Assembly (NCBI GenBank): GCA_023078555.1
Contig: CM041200.1
Span: 2,178,001-2,242,000, forward strand
Direction of reading: 5' to 3'
Length of the DNA stretch: 64,000 bases
DNA from: Ulva prolifera
Lineage: Eukaryota; Chlorophyta; Ulvophyceae; Ulvales; Ulvaceae
How positions within the stretch are numbered: the first letter of the stretch is position 1; every line of letters begins with the position of its first letter. The notes below the pieces were generated by a model. That model worked only from the letters and a program-made list of their open reading frames with translations, did not search any database and had not been told where the DNA came from. The position numbers and the translations under genes are program-made. This document shows positions 45,601-57,587 of the stretch, one piece after another.

Positions 45601-47136
45601 AATATGCTGCGGCGGGTGTTGCAAGCAGGGGAGACCCGCTTGCTGCGTATCGGGCGCACAGACACCGTGCACCCTGATGTGGCACCTTACGTCCTGCGCG
45701 TTCCGATCACTGGCACAACAGCAGCAACACTCGAGATTCGGAAACATGTGTGTTCGTAACCGTCTTGCTGGATTAGCAGAGTCTGTTTCCATTGCACCTA
45801 TATCAGATCACAACTTTGACTAATCAGATACGCTACTTTATTTACAGCCTAGATCTGTATTCGTTCCAGAGGAGCAGTCCCATGTGCACTTTCATTGCAG
45901 GTGCGGGACGTGCCCGTGGTGGGAGTAACTTGCTTGAGTGCAGCACGGGCGCCTTTGTTGCGCAGCCGACTGTTCGATGTTTGCATCTTGGACGAGGCAA
46001 CACAGGTGACCTTGCCTGCCTCACTGTCTCCCATCATGCGATCCCGCACTTTTGTGCTCGTAGGTGACCATCTACAGCTGCCACCTTTGGTGCGGTCACG
46101 AGAGGCGCAGGTATGCTTCATGTGTCAGCACTCGATAGGAAGTTGATCAGGACATGTCAGTGACTTGAGATATTTCACCCATAGTGCATCATGGCAGGTA
46201 CTGGTCAAGAGAGTGAGATGCAAATTGTTGCAGGATGGTGGGCTGGGAGTTTCTTTGTTCAAAATGCTGTCAGATCAGCACCCACATGCAGTAGTGACAC
46301 TCAAAGCGCAGCATCGCATGTGTGCACCAATCATGGCCCTGAGCAATGAGCTGACTTACGATTCAAGGCTGCGTGCTGCAACTGATGCTGTTGCTGCTGC
46401 TCGCTTATGTCTGCCGTTGAAGGACAAGGTATGGCACCATGCCAAATGCCAAACAGCTCACCGTTGCGCCCTACCAGCACGTTCGCCTGACACTGATGCA
46501 CGTGTGCAGGTGATGTGGAGCGGACCACAATGGCTACAGCAGGTTATCGCAAGGGATCCAGCTGTGCTGTGGCTTGACACACGCCAATTATCAGCTGCAA
46601 GCGACCACAGCCGTTGCAGTAGCTTCTGCAATCCAGCAGAGGTTTCTGTGACGAAGCAGATAGTACAGTTACTCCTGTCCCTTGGAGCAGATGCGTCGGA
46701 CGTAGGGGTAACATCTCCATACAATCAGCAGGTCAGAATGTTGCAGAATTCTGTCGGACTGCTCAGCAAAGGTGGTAGTGAAGCGCGGCAGGGAGACGAC
46801 GCGCTGTTCAATGACCCGGCAAGGGAGCACAATACAGTGCAGGAGCGGCTTGATGCTGCCAAAAGGGTCGCTGTAATGACCATAGACAAGTTTCAAGGCC
46901 AAGACAAGGCAGCAATGGTGATATCACTCGTCCGCAGCAATGTACAAGGTCACACAGGCACCCTGCTCAGCGACTGCAGGCGCATCAATGTGGCTTTGAC
47001 ACGCGCCAAACACAAATTAGTGATAATTGGCAACAGCGAGACGCTATGCAATGTGAGCATGTTGAAAAAGGCTTTTGGGGCAGTTCAGCGTCTTGGTGGG
47101 ACCATTGACCTGAAAGACAGTGATGTACAGCAATGA
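39697..47136 (+). CDS. DNA2: DNA2 nuclease-helicase
   Basis: RecB-family nuclease fused to an SF1B 5'-3' helicase; acts in Okazaki flap removal, end resection and stalled-fork processing. Exons fitted: 39697-39729, 40210-40518, 40578-41594, 41753-42200, 42297-42830, 43176 to about 44350, about 44499-45376, 45541-45747, 45901-46110, 46234-47136 (with a probable 81-bp intron at 46429-46509). Visible parts: N-terminal MRDIAAFFRSK (PIP-box-like); CSLCAAKL then MCRRCN (C-x2-C twice); LHPDMLISGTSISSALRC; nuclease DIEESIWAPRYGLKGVIDAT and LEFKSGK; Fe-S cysteines CRSCMVLPLC plus the earlier LRC; helicase motif I GLPGAGKT, Ia LSAYTNAALDN, II DEATQ, III GDHLQLPP, V IDKFQGQDK, VI VALTRAKHKL. Catalytic residues appear intact. 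The first two introns and the exon 6/7 junction are the least certain. A Gln/Ser/Pro-rich insert of about 250 residues precedes the helicase. Confidence 0.95.
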
Positions 47137-47262
47137 CTGCAGCCCAGGAAAAACTGTACAAATTGTGACGTGCCAATGCAACGCGACCAGCGTAGCTGTC
47201 CAGTGAAGTGATGCAGATGTAGATGATTCATCGTTGCCGTTCAGGATTATTGTATCATCACG

Positions 47263-48219
47263 CTACATTTCCAGTGTAGTGTGTACCTGTAACACGCTGA
47301 TCATGCTGGGCTTTGTTGCAGCACGCATGAGCTCACTATCCGAGCAATCTGGCGAATTCACATGAGGAGGACTCGATGTTCTGATCAAAGCATCGTCTCT
47401 AAGTATCATTGCTACAGAGTTGTACTTGTCGAGGCTGAAACCACATTTTGTAAAGAATTGTGTGTGGCATGGTGCCGCCAGGGTACCAATATCTGTCACG
47501 TCCCGTTGGAGGAGCTGGTTGCATGCTTTATTCATCAACCTGCACTGTAATTGTCATTGTCAAGACGAGTACCTTGGAGTGATGCTGACACACCATACTG
47601 TGCAGTCGATGCAACCGCACCTTCTACCTAGGCCTTGATTCTGCAACTCTGGAAGAACCATGACGTGGTCAACAGTTGCAACAAACACTTGATCGGACGA
47701 TGCGTGGGCCACGCCAATGAGGACCTTTTGGCGTTTTGCTGCCCTCCTCCGTTGCCATAGCTCGTTGCTGCCTGAATCATCATCCACTTGAATCCTGATG
47801 CGATCTGGAAAGTTTTGTATGATGCCCTCTGGAAGTGCGTCCGCGCGACAGTATGCTGCTATGACAGAGCTACTGTTTTTCAAGGCTTTCGCAATCTCGG
47901 GACTGGCTTGCGAGTACGGGCCTGCAACAGTGTCCTCGCTGTCTGCCCTGGCACTTCCAGACATTAAGCTTACATCGCGATGCGGTGGATCACCTGAGTC
48001 ACATGTCTTGTAGCATTTCTTTCGTAGCCATAATACATGCTGGCTGTCAATTTCTGCCGCAGAGGACCTGCAGCATGCCAGCCTGAGGTACAGCTGCTTC
48101 CACAGACAACACGCATCGAAAGATGGTGAGCAGGTCTCTTCAAACACACACGGAGCACGCACACAATTGTGACCCTGGGGAGTGGAATCGCGTTCGCCTT
48201 CATGGCATGCACACGGCAC
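47263..48219 (-). CDS. GNAT-family N-acetyltransferase, plant plastid-type
   Basis: Acetyl-CoA-dependent N-acetyltransferase. Two exons read: about 48219-47621 and 47539-47263. The core shows KVLIGVAHASSDQVFVATVD, HVMVLPELQNQGLGRR (motif A, the Q-x-x-G-x-G acetyl-CoA pyrophosphate loop), then across the intron NQLLQRDVTDIGTLA and FFTKCGFSLDKYNSVAMILR (motif B with its final GF). VARATSD, V.P..QGQGLG and D.YNSVAM resemble plant plastid GNAT proteins, some of which have both lysine and N-terminal acetylase activity. The segment ahead of the core is poorly conserved and no in-frame ATG opens it cleanly, so a 5' exon (perhaps transit peptide) is missing. It is divergent from the NPSN SNARE. Confidence 0.75.
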
Positions 48220-48842
48220 ATCCTGGCTTTGGCAAAGCGCGGATTACTGGAACAATCAAGACAGCGACTTATCAGTACGCAGTCGGTCATGCAAAATACA
48301 TGCCCAGCATACATGCGGGGGAGAGATCAGAGCGCGCGCGACAAACAGTACAAGCGTCTGTAGACGTGGTGCGTCGTGGAAAAAGGATTGTGATCAGAGA
48401 CAAAGGCAGACATGATGCCATGAAGCAATCTTGTACGTGTGCAAGCACACATGTCACATGTGATGTGTGACATGCCCAGACTCGATGATCGGGGGGCTGC
48501 GACTTGCTAACGCGTTGCAATGCCGAACAATACGATGTGGCTTGAGTGCACATTCACAACCACCACCACGTTCCAAGGACATCGGCTCGCGCCCATGTTT
48601 GTCGAGCTCGATGGAGACGCAATTCCGCTGAAGTGGGCTAGTCGCATGGACTGCGAGGGATTGTGACGGTTTCGATCTTGAAACGCCCTGCGTCAGCGCC
48701 TGCTTACACAGCGTGCTCTCCCAGCGCTCAGGCATCCCACTGCAGAGCTGTGTTGCCGACCTCATCAGCAGAAGGAGGGGCCACATAGCGACTTCGCGCT
48801 TTCGGCCGTGTTGGTGTTCTCTGCTGCTCACATCACATCATC
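48220..48842. other. Divergent intergenic region, GNAT / NPSN
   Basis: About 620 bp between two divergently oriented genes. Probably holds the promoters of both and possibly the missing 5' exon of the acetyltransferase. No element identified with confidence. Confidence 0.35.
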
Positions 48843-50187
48843 ATGGCCGATCAGGAAAGCAACATCAGCTTGCTCTTCAAATCAATCGAGGCAGAATTTG
48901 AGGCCTATGAACGAATCAATGATCCCAAGCGCGCCGAAGCTAAGCTTAGTCTTCTTACATCCATGATCCGGGATAGCAAAGGGTGTGACTCAGACCTGTT
49001 TGCTTTGTGTCCTTACCTGGTTCTTTCCAACCCAGTGAGCTACTGCAATCAGTTGACTGCTCAGTGGCTAGAAGCTTCCGTGTTCGATCAGGCGCATCCC
49101 TCGGATATATTATAGGACATGTCCGCATCACCACCACCTTTTGTAGGCTGATCAAAGAGTTTGAGCGTGAAGCCAGAGTGGATGGTCGTCCCACAGAAGA
49201 AATTGTTGCTGCGAAGCAACGGTACGTGAACCAAGTGAACAGTTATGTTGCACGCAAGAAACAAGCTGCAGCGGAGCTCAAGGCGCAGGCAACACAGTCA
49301 ACGCCACCACAACAGCAACCAGCGACCGCCTCAGCTTATGCCACTCCCCCACTTAGCTCTGATCAGCAGCCTACATCGCAGAAACAAGTACAGGGTATGC
49401 TTCAGTGCTATTAGAACATGCCGACACGATCGCAGATATCCAGTTTTTCAGCAATTGGTTTGCACCAGGTGTACTGCTGGCGTATCTAGCTGAATCAGCG
49501 CTGTTGGTTGTGAAACAAAGGCTCTTATTCTTTGTGAGCACGCTGCAGAGATGACAAATCGCGAAATAGTGATGCATGGCAGGCAGCGGATGGACGAGAC
49601 GGATGCCGAGCTGCAAAGGGGGAAGAGGATTGTGACAGAGACTGAGGACGTTGCTGTTAAGACAGCAGCTCAGCTCAAGAACCAGACAGATCAGATGGGC
49701 CGAGTTGTGGATGATCTCAATGAAATTGAGTTCAGCATGCAGCGAGCTAGCAGGGTAATCCGCGACATCACTAGAGGGCTCGCTACTGACAAGTACGCAA
49801 CAGCAGGAGCCTGATGTATTCCATTGAAACAATGGTGTCCCATGTTCATCACCATATTCGACCAGTATGCGTATAGGTGCATCATGTGCTTGGTGTTTCT
49901 GGTGGCAGCTGGCATTGTTACAGCCATTGCGATGAAAATTTTGGGCGTTGGCGATGATGGTATCGATCTACCTGGACCACAGAATGATGATGTGCGCCTC
50001 GGCTGAATGGCTCATGTCCACCTTTGCTAAAATGCAGACCTTTGGCAATGGTTGAAAATGACATTTTGTGTCTCGACCATTTCTTGTGCTGCAGGATGAT
50101 GAAGTTCAACCTGATGCCAACAGTGGGAACACAAGAAGACTGCTGGGGTCCTTCACCACTGTGGCGTTGCGGCAAGTGTTTCGATAG
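48843..50187 (+). CDS. NPSN-type Qb-SNARE
   Basis: Membrane-anchored Qb-SNARE of the novel plant SNARE family, used in plasma-membrane and cell-plate fusion with Qa/Qc partners. Exons 48843-48982, 49147-49394, 49549-49792, 49877-49991, 50095-50187 fit in phase and give 279 residues. The N-terminal helices (MADQESNISLLFKSIEAEFE, LIKEFEREA, VNQVNSYVARKKQAAAELKA) match the NPSN Habc-like region. A Gln/Pro/Ser/Thr linker leads to the SNARE motif, from MTNREIVMHGRQRMDETDAE through AAQLKNQTDQMGRVVDDLNE to RVIRDITRGLATDK, followed directly by the tail anchor CIMCLVFLVAAGIVTAIAM. Unlike Arabidopsis NPSN11, the lumenal part extends about 45 residues past the anchor, ending LRQVFR. It converges on CCDC40, stops about 210 bp apart. 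Confidence 0.9.
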
Positions 50188-50394
50188 TCTGTCAGGGAGA
50201 TGTGGCGAGTGATGGTAGTAATGTTAGTGTTTTTGACTACATCAACTCACATCCAAAATCAGCTACTGTACCTGTCTCGTTGCTGAATTGTGCTGGAATG
50301 TGTACCATTGTGTACATGACCCAGTTGTGCAGTGAAGTAGCTCCCGATTCGCTAAGATATCGCCACGCGTTTGCCTCTAGTCCTTGGAGATCAA

Positions 50395-53300
50395 TCATAG
50401 CCCTCTAGTTGCTTCTGCGTGTAGCATGATCTGCCTGATGTCAGCTTCCAAGATTGGAGATCTCTGTTGTAGACGTTGAAGTAACTCCAATATTTTTTCA
50501 TGCTCAGATTCTGTTGCACTCTGCGCCTGAGCCATGCTGTCGTCTTCATCAAATTTTCCGCTTGCGAGCATGGACGCAGCGACCGAGAGAATCTGTGTCT
50601 GTAGGGACTTGCTACGTTTGTCCTGTAACAGGTCCTTCACCGTGCTCCTGAGCTGTTGATTACGCTGCCGATGTTCTGTGCACCTGCTGCTGATATCTTG
50701 CATCTGCTCGGCCAGTTCCAAGCGTTTTTGGTCCAGAAGTTCACTCCGTCTGTCCACAGCCATGCATTCCGCATCAGTGTCAGCAATGCTCTGCCTCAAT
50801 TCTTTACTCTTTTGCGCAAGCTGCTTTTCCGTCAGCTTCCCGCTTATCTTTCTAGAATTTGATGCATTGGCTCGCCCCTTGACTGAGATTGTGTCCCTTT
50901 TCTCAACTGCTCTTTCCAATTCCTTCATCAACTGTTCTTTAACTTGTTCAAGATCACCTTTGCGGAGTTCCATTCTATGTATTTCCTTCTTCATTGCGCC
51001 CAGAACGTCCTATACCAGCGACGTAGCCTCAGCTACACACACATAGATCAACTCCTCGATTTCAATTCGAGGACTAGCAGACCTGGCCAACCGAAGGGTC
51101 AAGCAGCTGTTGCATCTCCCGGTCAAGCTGCAGCTTGCGTTCCCATAACATTATCTGGCGTTCTGTATCAAGGACTTGAGAAAGCAGCTCTTTTTTATGG
51201 GCAGTGGACTCTTCGATGGAACACTCAAGCTGCTTTGCTGTGGCCTCTTGATCTTTCAGCTCTGCCATAACGGCGTGTTCAAGGTGGAAGTGCTTGTCTT
51301 CTAGTGAAGCAGCAATTTCTGTGTTCGAAGATATCAACGAATTGAGCCTGGTCATGTCCTTGTTGGCATGATTCATCTGACGCTCGATGGTCGCGATCTG
51401 CGGGTATTGGACTGCCCACTCAAGCGCAAATATATTCAAGAAGCAGACACAGACATGCGTTGTCATGCCAACGGTGAGATACGCATGACAGCATGACTGA
51501 AATACCTCCTTTGTTTCACAGTCCAATGACTTCTGAAGTGCAGCCTTCTTCTGGAAAAGGACACTGAAGTGGGAAGAAAGTCTTGCATGATGTTCAGACA
51601 GCTCACTGTTCTCTTTCTGCCGGGCCACCAGCTCAGTCTGAAGATTGATCCAGTGCCGCTGCAGATCCTTGCTTTCTACGTCTTTGCGCTGCAGCTCCCG
51701 AACAAGATTGTTGATTATGGCCTCCAAAGGACCTGCGAATGGACCGAAACCGTAAAATTGTTCGCTGCAGCCATGAACTCATATTCTGAGTACTTATCTA
51801 CATGTAGCTCCTCATAACGCATCCTGTTGAATGGCAGTCGATTTACAAGCCACGTCAGTACATGCCTGACTACATCAGCAGCAGGAGAATTCCAGTGTCA
51901 CTGCACCAGCCTCAACCGCATCACTGGATAGGACGCAGACCTGTGTCTTCACTCTCCATGTCGCCCAGAATTTTTTCCAAGCGCCGATTGAGTGCATCAA
52001 CACTGCGAGTCTTCTTCTCAATCTCGTCATTGCGACGTTGTATCTCAACCTGGTACTTCTCAACGACATTTGACTTTTCCTTCAATTCTTCGTCGAGCAG
52101 TGCGAGTGTGTCGTTCAGCTGTACATTGTGCGCATCTGTGTTCAGCACGTCCACAGCGAGCTTAGCTACCTCATTTTGTACGGTCACCACTTTGAGCTCC
52201 TTTTCACGTATCTGCGGGCACGTCCGTAGTGAGCCCATTCGCAGAATCCATACAAGCTAGAACAGGCTCAGTCATGCTCTCAATCCTGCAAAGATGTTTG
52301 CTTTGGCCTACATAAGACGCACTGCTTTGCGCTTCTTTTGAATATGTGCAGCAGTTCCAGCACTTCCTTTCTCAGCTGTAGTCTGGTCCCCCAGCACCAT
52401 CACCATCTTCTCTTCTACCAGCATATTCTCATTGTTGGCCCTCATCTGAAGTTTGTCCGTTGCTGCTATTTCAGCACTGATTGATTGTTGTTCCATAGCC
52501 ATGCGCCGCAAATTTTCATCCATATCTGCTTGTGCACGCTCAAGCTTAGCATACATGTTGTGCAGCCTTTCTCCTTTGTCGCGCATGTTTAGCATGCTTT
52601 TCTTGGCAGCAACGATTTCGCCTTCTACCTTCTCCACTGTGCTTGTCAATGTTTCGTGACGAACCTGCATGCCTGATGCTTCAGTGAACAGGAATCCGGA
52701 TGCTGAACTTGCATGTTCCCGGACGTATGGGAAAATAGGTGACTACCCAAGAGACAGCAAAGCTGTGGCCATGAAGTTCGTAATCAGAGCGGCAGGGATG
52801 ATTTAGGGTGATGCAAATTGATGTGCCATTGTGGACTGTTGCTCTGAGGTGGGTTTGCATGCTCGATGCCGCATCTAGTAGCCCGCCTTCCGGCAACATC
52901 TATATTTCCGCGAAAGGGCCTGCAACTTCAGCACAGCCTACACTACGCAACTCTGGCCCAAGTGGTGCCCACATGGCAATGGACATATCTTGTCACGCAC
53001 AGAAGGTAACGTACCTGTTGTTCAATAGTGTCCTTCTTGAACCGCTGCATTTCATTTGTAATGCTGAGGTCCTGTTCTTGCTGGGCATGAATGGCCTGTT
53101 TCATGGCTGCTAGCGCTTTCTCTCGAGATGTAATGCCCAAAAGAGCTGATTTCCACTGCGCCAGCAGCTGTCTCTTCTCGAAGTGCACCAAGTCCATTTC
53201 TTTCTCAGCCTCTACAAGAGTTTCCATGGCAGACCGCATTTCACCCTTCTGGGCATCCACCTGCACAGCACCAACTGTCGGTCACAATGTGATGCACACC

Positions 53301-54009
53301 ATCATGCACCCTATAGATGAAAGCAGCCACCTGTGCAGTAAGCAATGCAGCCTGCTGATGCAGGCCTTTCAAAGTCTCCTGTAGTTTGTCAATTAGTGTG
53401 TCTTGATGTCCTTTATCCTTCTCTAACTGCTGAATTGCTTCTTCTGCCTTGTAAGTAGCCCTCCTTGTCACAGCAATTTCCTGCTTCATCGATGCATGAT
53501 ATGCTTCAATCTGTCGAAGAGTTGATGCCTGCCTGTATGTCTGGCCACTGCGTCCAGCCCTGGACTGCCTCAGTGTAAAACAACCTGTCATGATTTCCTT
53601 ACCTGTCTAGCTCCTCTTGAAATCTCTGGCTTCTCACCCGTTCGCCTTTTACTTCCTCTGCCTCATTGAGATGCTGTGCTTTGAGGTTGCACACACGTTG
53701 AGTTGCCTGCTCCTTAAGCGCAGCCATGGCGGAATGTGTCTCATGTGCTTTTTCCAGCTCCATTTGAAGTTGCGCCAATTGCTGCTGGAAGTTGAACAAG
53801 CTGACACCAAGATCTTCCTTGTCTTTTTTAGCATCACTCAGCTGCTTGTTCTTTTCTCTCAATTCGCCTTCCAAGCGCAACTGAGTGTCGTGTAGCTGCT
53901 TTTTTAGAGCTGCCTGGGCTCGAGCCAGCAAAGGGTTATCGGGATCCAAAGGATTGAAGGTGTTTCCCGGATCAGCCGTAATTGCAGCGTTGGTGCCCTG
54001 CGACGCCAT
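50395..54009 (-). CDS. CCDC40: CCDC40 (FAP172-type) axonemal ruler coiled-coil protein
   Basis: With CCDC39 it forms the 96-nm ruler along motile-cilium doublets that positions radial spokes and inner dynein arms. About eight exons: 54009-53602, near 53580-53325, 53262-53010, 52670-52315, 52213-51940, 51730-51510, 51400-51078, 50994-50395. The start MASQGTNAAITADPG is followed by NPLLARAQAALKKQL, KDKEDLGVSLFNFQQQLAQL and QMELEKAHETHS, the CCDC40 N-terminal block. Later landmarks include KRQLLAQWKSALLGI, the ETERQIMLWE-like TERQIMLWERKLQLDREMQQ and KKEIHRMELRKGDLEQ, and ELERAVEKRDTI. Nearly everything is heptad coiled coil. It shows that the organism, or its recent ancestor, builds motile flagella. 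Human CCDC40 defects cause ciliary dyskinesia. Confidence 0.9.
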
Positions 54010-54445
54010 TTCATGTGCGATGGTGCTGTAATATGTACCAAGCTTCTCCTCCGATGCACGCGGAGACTCCGTCGCAGGGGCAGATCACTCCCGGGTTTGA
54101 CAAAGAAGCTGTAGGAGTGACCGATCATGTATTGTTGCTTGTGAACGCCGTGTCGCGTGCTTTACGCTTCGCGATGTGGTCAGCCCAGCGTGTCCAGGCA
54201 CTGTGACGATGCATGGATGTGTAGGCCCGCATCGACATGGTTCAGGGCGAGGCTGTTTTTGAAGGCCTCACGCGCGATCTGTGTTACATTAGGCACTGGC
54301 ATAAATATGTACTACCTGCAAACGAGTGCTAGGTTGATCCTATAACAGTCCTATAACAAAACTGCATCTGCGGAACAAGGCATGGCATGACATTTCGCGA
54401 CCTCCTGCACATCTACGGTACTGTTCCAATTCGTATACTGGGGTC
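54010..54445. other. Intergenic, SufB 3' end to CCDC40 start
   Basis: About 440 bp. Contains the CCDC40 promoter and SufB 3' flank. No supported gene or repeat. Confidence 0.4.
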
Positions 54446-57213
54446 TTAACCGACAGATCCCTCCAACTTCAAGGACATCAACTCATTGACTTCAGCAGCA
54501 AACTCAAGGGGCAACTCATTGAATACTTGTCGGCAAAACCCTGATATGATGACCCCTACAGCCTCCTCGGGATCAATGCCTCTTTGCTGAAAGTAAAACA
54601 ACTGATCCTCCCCAATTTTGCTTGTCGAGGCTTCGTGTTCGACATTTGCTGACGGCTGCCTCACCTACACGAACGAAATCCAGCATGAAGCAACCTTGAT
54701 GTGAAACAGAGATGAAGTAGATGTGTACGACTGCTCTAAATTGTTGGATGCTTGTGCTGATGCCTACGCTCTTACATACCTGAATATATGGATATGTATT
54801 GGCAGCTGCGTTGTCACCGATCAGCATTGAGTCACACTGACTGAAGTTCCGGGCGCCTTCTGCTGAAGGTTGTACCTACACAAGCAATCATACTTTTCTA
54901 TATGCACCTGGCGGTCATGCCAGCAGACAGATGCCGACGTGGAGGAAAATGTTTACCTGAACTAAACCCCGGTAAGCATTTCGCGACTTCCCTGCGGATA
55001 TGCCTTTAGAGATGATTTTGGATCGAGTGTTCTTTCCAACATGGATCATCTTTGTGCCAGTATCGGCTTGCTGAGCATTGTTGGTCAACGCAACAGAGTA
55101 AAACTCTCCCACTGAATTATCGCCTTTCAACACACATGAAGGATACTTCCATGTAATTGCTGATCCAGTCTCCACCTGGACACAACTACTGTTCACGATA
55201 CATGCATGGGGGAAGTGGGGTGGCACATATGGATAGTAGGCAGACGTGGACCACCGCACACCTGTGTCCAGCTAATTTTAGCATGATCCCCATGGCAAAG
55301 GCCACGCTTTGTCACGAAGTTGTAAATCCCACCTCTTCCGGACTCATCCCCAGCATACCAATTTTGCACTGTGCTGTATTTGATTTCTGCATTCTTGGCC
55401 GCTGAGAGCTCCACAACAGCTGCATGCAGCTGATTATCATCAAAGGCGGGTGCAGTGCAACCCTCCAAATATGACACATAAGCGCCTTCTTCAGCCACAA
55501 TCAGGGTGCGCTCAAACTGGCCTGTGTTCTCCGCATTGATGCGAAAGTAAGTTGACAGTTCCATTGGAGATTTTACACCCTTTGGGATGTACACAAATGA
55601 TCCATCGGAGAAAACCGCGGAATTCAGGGCGGTGTAGTAGTTGTCAGCCACAGGGACCTGCAGAGGAAGAATGAACTTCATTGGAAGGTCCAAGAACGAC
55701 CAGGCACACAGTGCCACTAGTGATGGAAGATAGGCAACATCTCAGATGCGCATCTGGACGCTGAGCCTCCCTGTGTGTAGAACAAGAGATCGGCAGGATT
55801 GTAATCAAACAAGAACTGACCTGTGGACCTGGTAGACTGGCCACACAAAACGCGCACACAGTAACAATTCGCAAACTCATCGTGGCACAATCAACGCATG
55901 ATTGCATATACGATGTCGAATGGTGCCTAATGGTGCCTCAGAATTGAAGAAACCATACATCGGTGGAGGAATCTGCCACATAAAACAGTCGCGCCACAGC
56001 TTACATATGCTCAAAGCGCAGAGCTAAAACTGCATGTCAGGTTTGCGATCTGGTCATAAGCATTGGTCATCACGCGTTGAGCATTGAGCATCGTGCATAA
56101 CCATCTGCTCCACAAGTGCTACGGACTCCGGCAAGTAGTACGGAGTTGCCGTGGCTTGCACTTCTACAAGGCGGTGATCATCAACATCTTTGAAGACATG
56201 ACGCTGAAAGAGGATATGACTGTGGGCACTCAATACGTTGCCTTGAGTAAGCGATGAAGCATGGCAGCTACAAGTTCAAATCTGGTATGGCGAAATGCAT
56301 TACTGAAGGCGAGAGCATTTGAGTTTATCAAAAACATCACATAGATTTAAAGGAAATGTTCATCGTTCCATTTGTGCACAGCTGTCCACAGTAGGACTGA
56401 CATCAAGTTGCGACGTCCGACTGCTGTCGTCAAGGCTACTATGCACTCATAGTGAAGATTGCCAAACAAAGTCAGGATCAGAAAGCCGATGTTTAATGCT
56501 ATCAATGTTTAGTTGCAAGCCTGTGCTCATGCGTGACGGCCGAGACGATCATGCCCAGCAAAGCATGGTGTAGAACGCACCACGCTGCCAAGGTATTTCT
56601 GAATCAGGTCGGGAAATTCTTTGACGGCCTCACTGATTGAGCAGAATACAACGCCAGCCTTAGACAGCTCCTCCCGGAACGTCGTGGCGATGGACACCGA
56701 GTCGAACACGGCATCCACGGCCACGTTCGCCAGGCGCTTCTGTTCGTTGAGAGGAATGCCCAACTTGTCGAAAGTTTTCAAGAGTTCGGGATCAACTTCA
56801 TCGAGGCTTTCCTTCTGCTCTTTCTTCTTGGGCTCCGAATAGTATGAGAGCGATTGGTAGTCGATTGGAGGGTATGAATTGTCCGACCACTCAGGTGGCG
56901 ACATGCTGAGCCATTTTCGGAAAGCCCGAAGCCGAAAGTCGAGCATCCATTCAGGCTCATTCTTTTTGGCGGAAATGGCGCGTACTACATCTTCATTCAG
57001 ACCAGGAGGAAACGTCTCAGACTCTATCATAGTCTGGAACCCGTACTTGTATGGTTTGTTCAGCATTTTCTGGAGATCGCGCTTCTGCGCTTCTACAACA
57101 TCTTCTTCGGCCACTTCAGCAGCAGCTGCACAGGAAATCGAACGCGCTCTTGGCGCACGTTTGTGCAGGGCAGAGTGCCCCGCAAAGGATGTCAAGCGAA
57201 CGGTGGCAGTCAT
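54446..57213 (-). CDS. SUFB: SufB, plastid Fe-S cluster assembly scaffold
   Basis: Subunit of the SufBC2D scaffold that builds Fe-S clusters in plastids, nuclear-encoded here. Exons 57213-56581, 55657-55262, 55175-54957, 54875-54780 and 54664-54446 fit in phase, 520 residues. A Ser/Ala/Arg-rich leader ([20 protein letters not shown], then [11 protein letters not shown]) looks like a chloroplast transit peptide. The mature part shows [127 protein letters not shown] and [20 protein letters not shown], and ends KLEGSVG. Intron 1 is over 900 bp, large for this window. It diverges from PsaF with 374 bp between start codons. Confidence 0.96.
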
Positions 57214-57587
57214 TTGATTTGTTATATCGTCACCACAAAAAGATCTGAGGTCAAATTCTGCTGTCGTGTAGATCAATGTGAGCGCTGTCGCCGTTCCAAA
57301 CCAGCGTCGGCACTGATTGGGCACCATGGCAGACGGAATTCCGTGGAAGGGTGGATTCCTCAGTGTTCTCGAATGCTCTGAGTACTCAGTCTCGCGAAAT
57401 CGAGAGAGCTCATGCACACGGGATTTTTTTTCCAGAATCCATGAGAGCGGATCATCTGTTCGAGGATCTCAGCGACAAATGCCACGAGCGCGAGCCCGGC
57501 ACTGTGCTGGCCCCAGTACGATACATATTGGACGATCCCAGGGACCCTAGCACCAGCTGGTTTATCATTCAATCAACCCTTGGCAAC
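57214..57587. promoter_or_regulatory. Shared divergent upstream region of SufB and PsaF
   Basis: Only 374 bp separate the two start codons, so 5' UTRs and promoters of a plastid Fe-S scaffold and a photosystem I subunit must share this DNA. ORFs can be read into it from both sides but show no conservation. No TATA box or named motif is claimed. Confidence 0.6.

Noticed and set aside
56265-56300. GTTCAAATC resembling a B box
   Set aside because: T-stem does not pair and no A box upstream.
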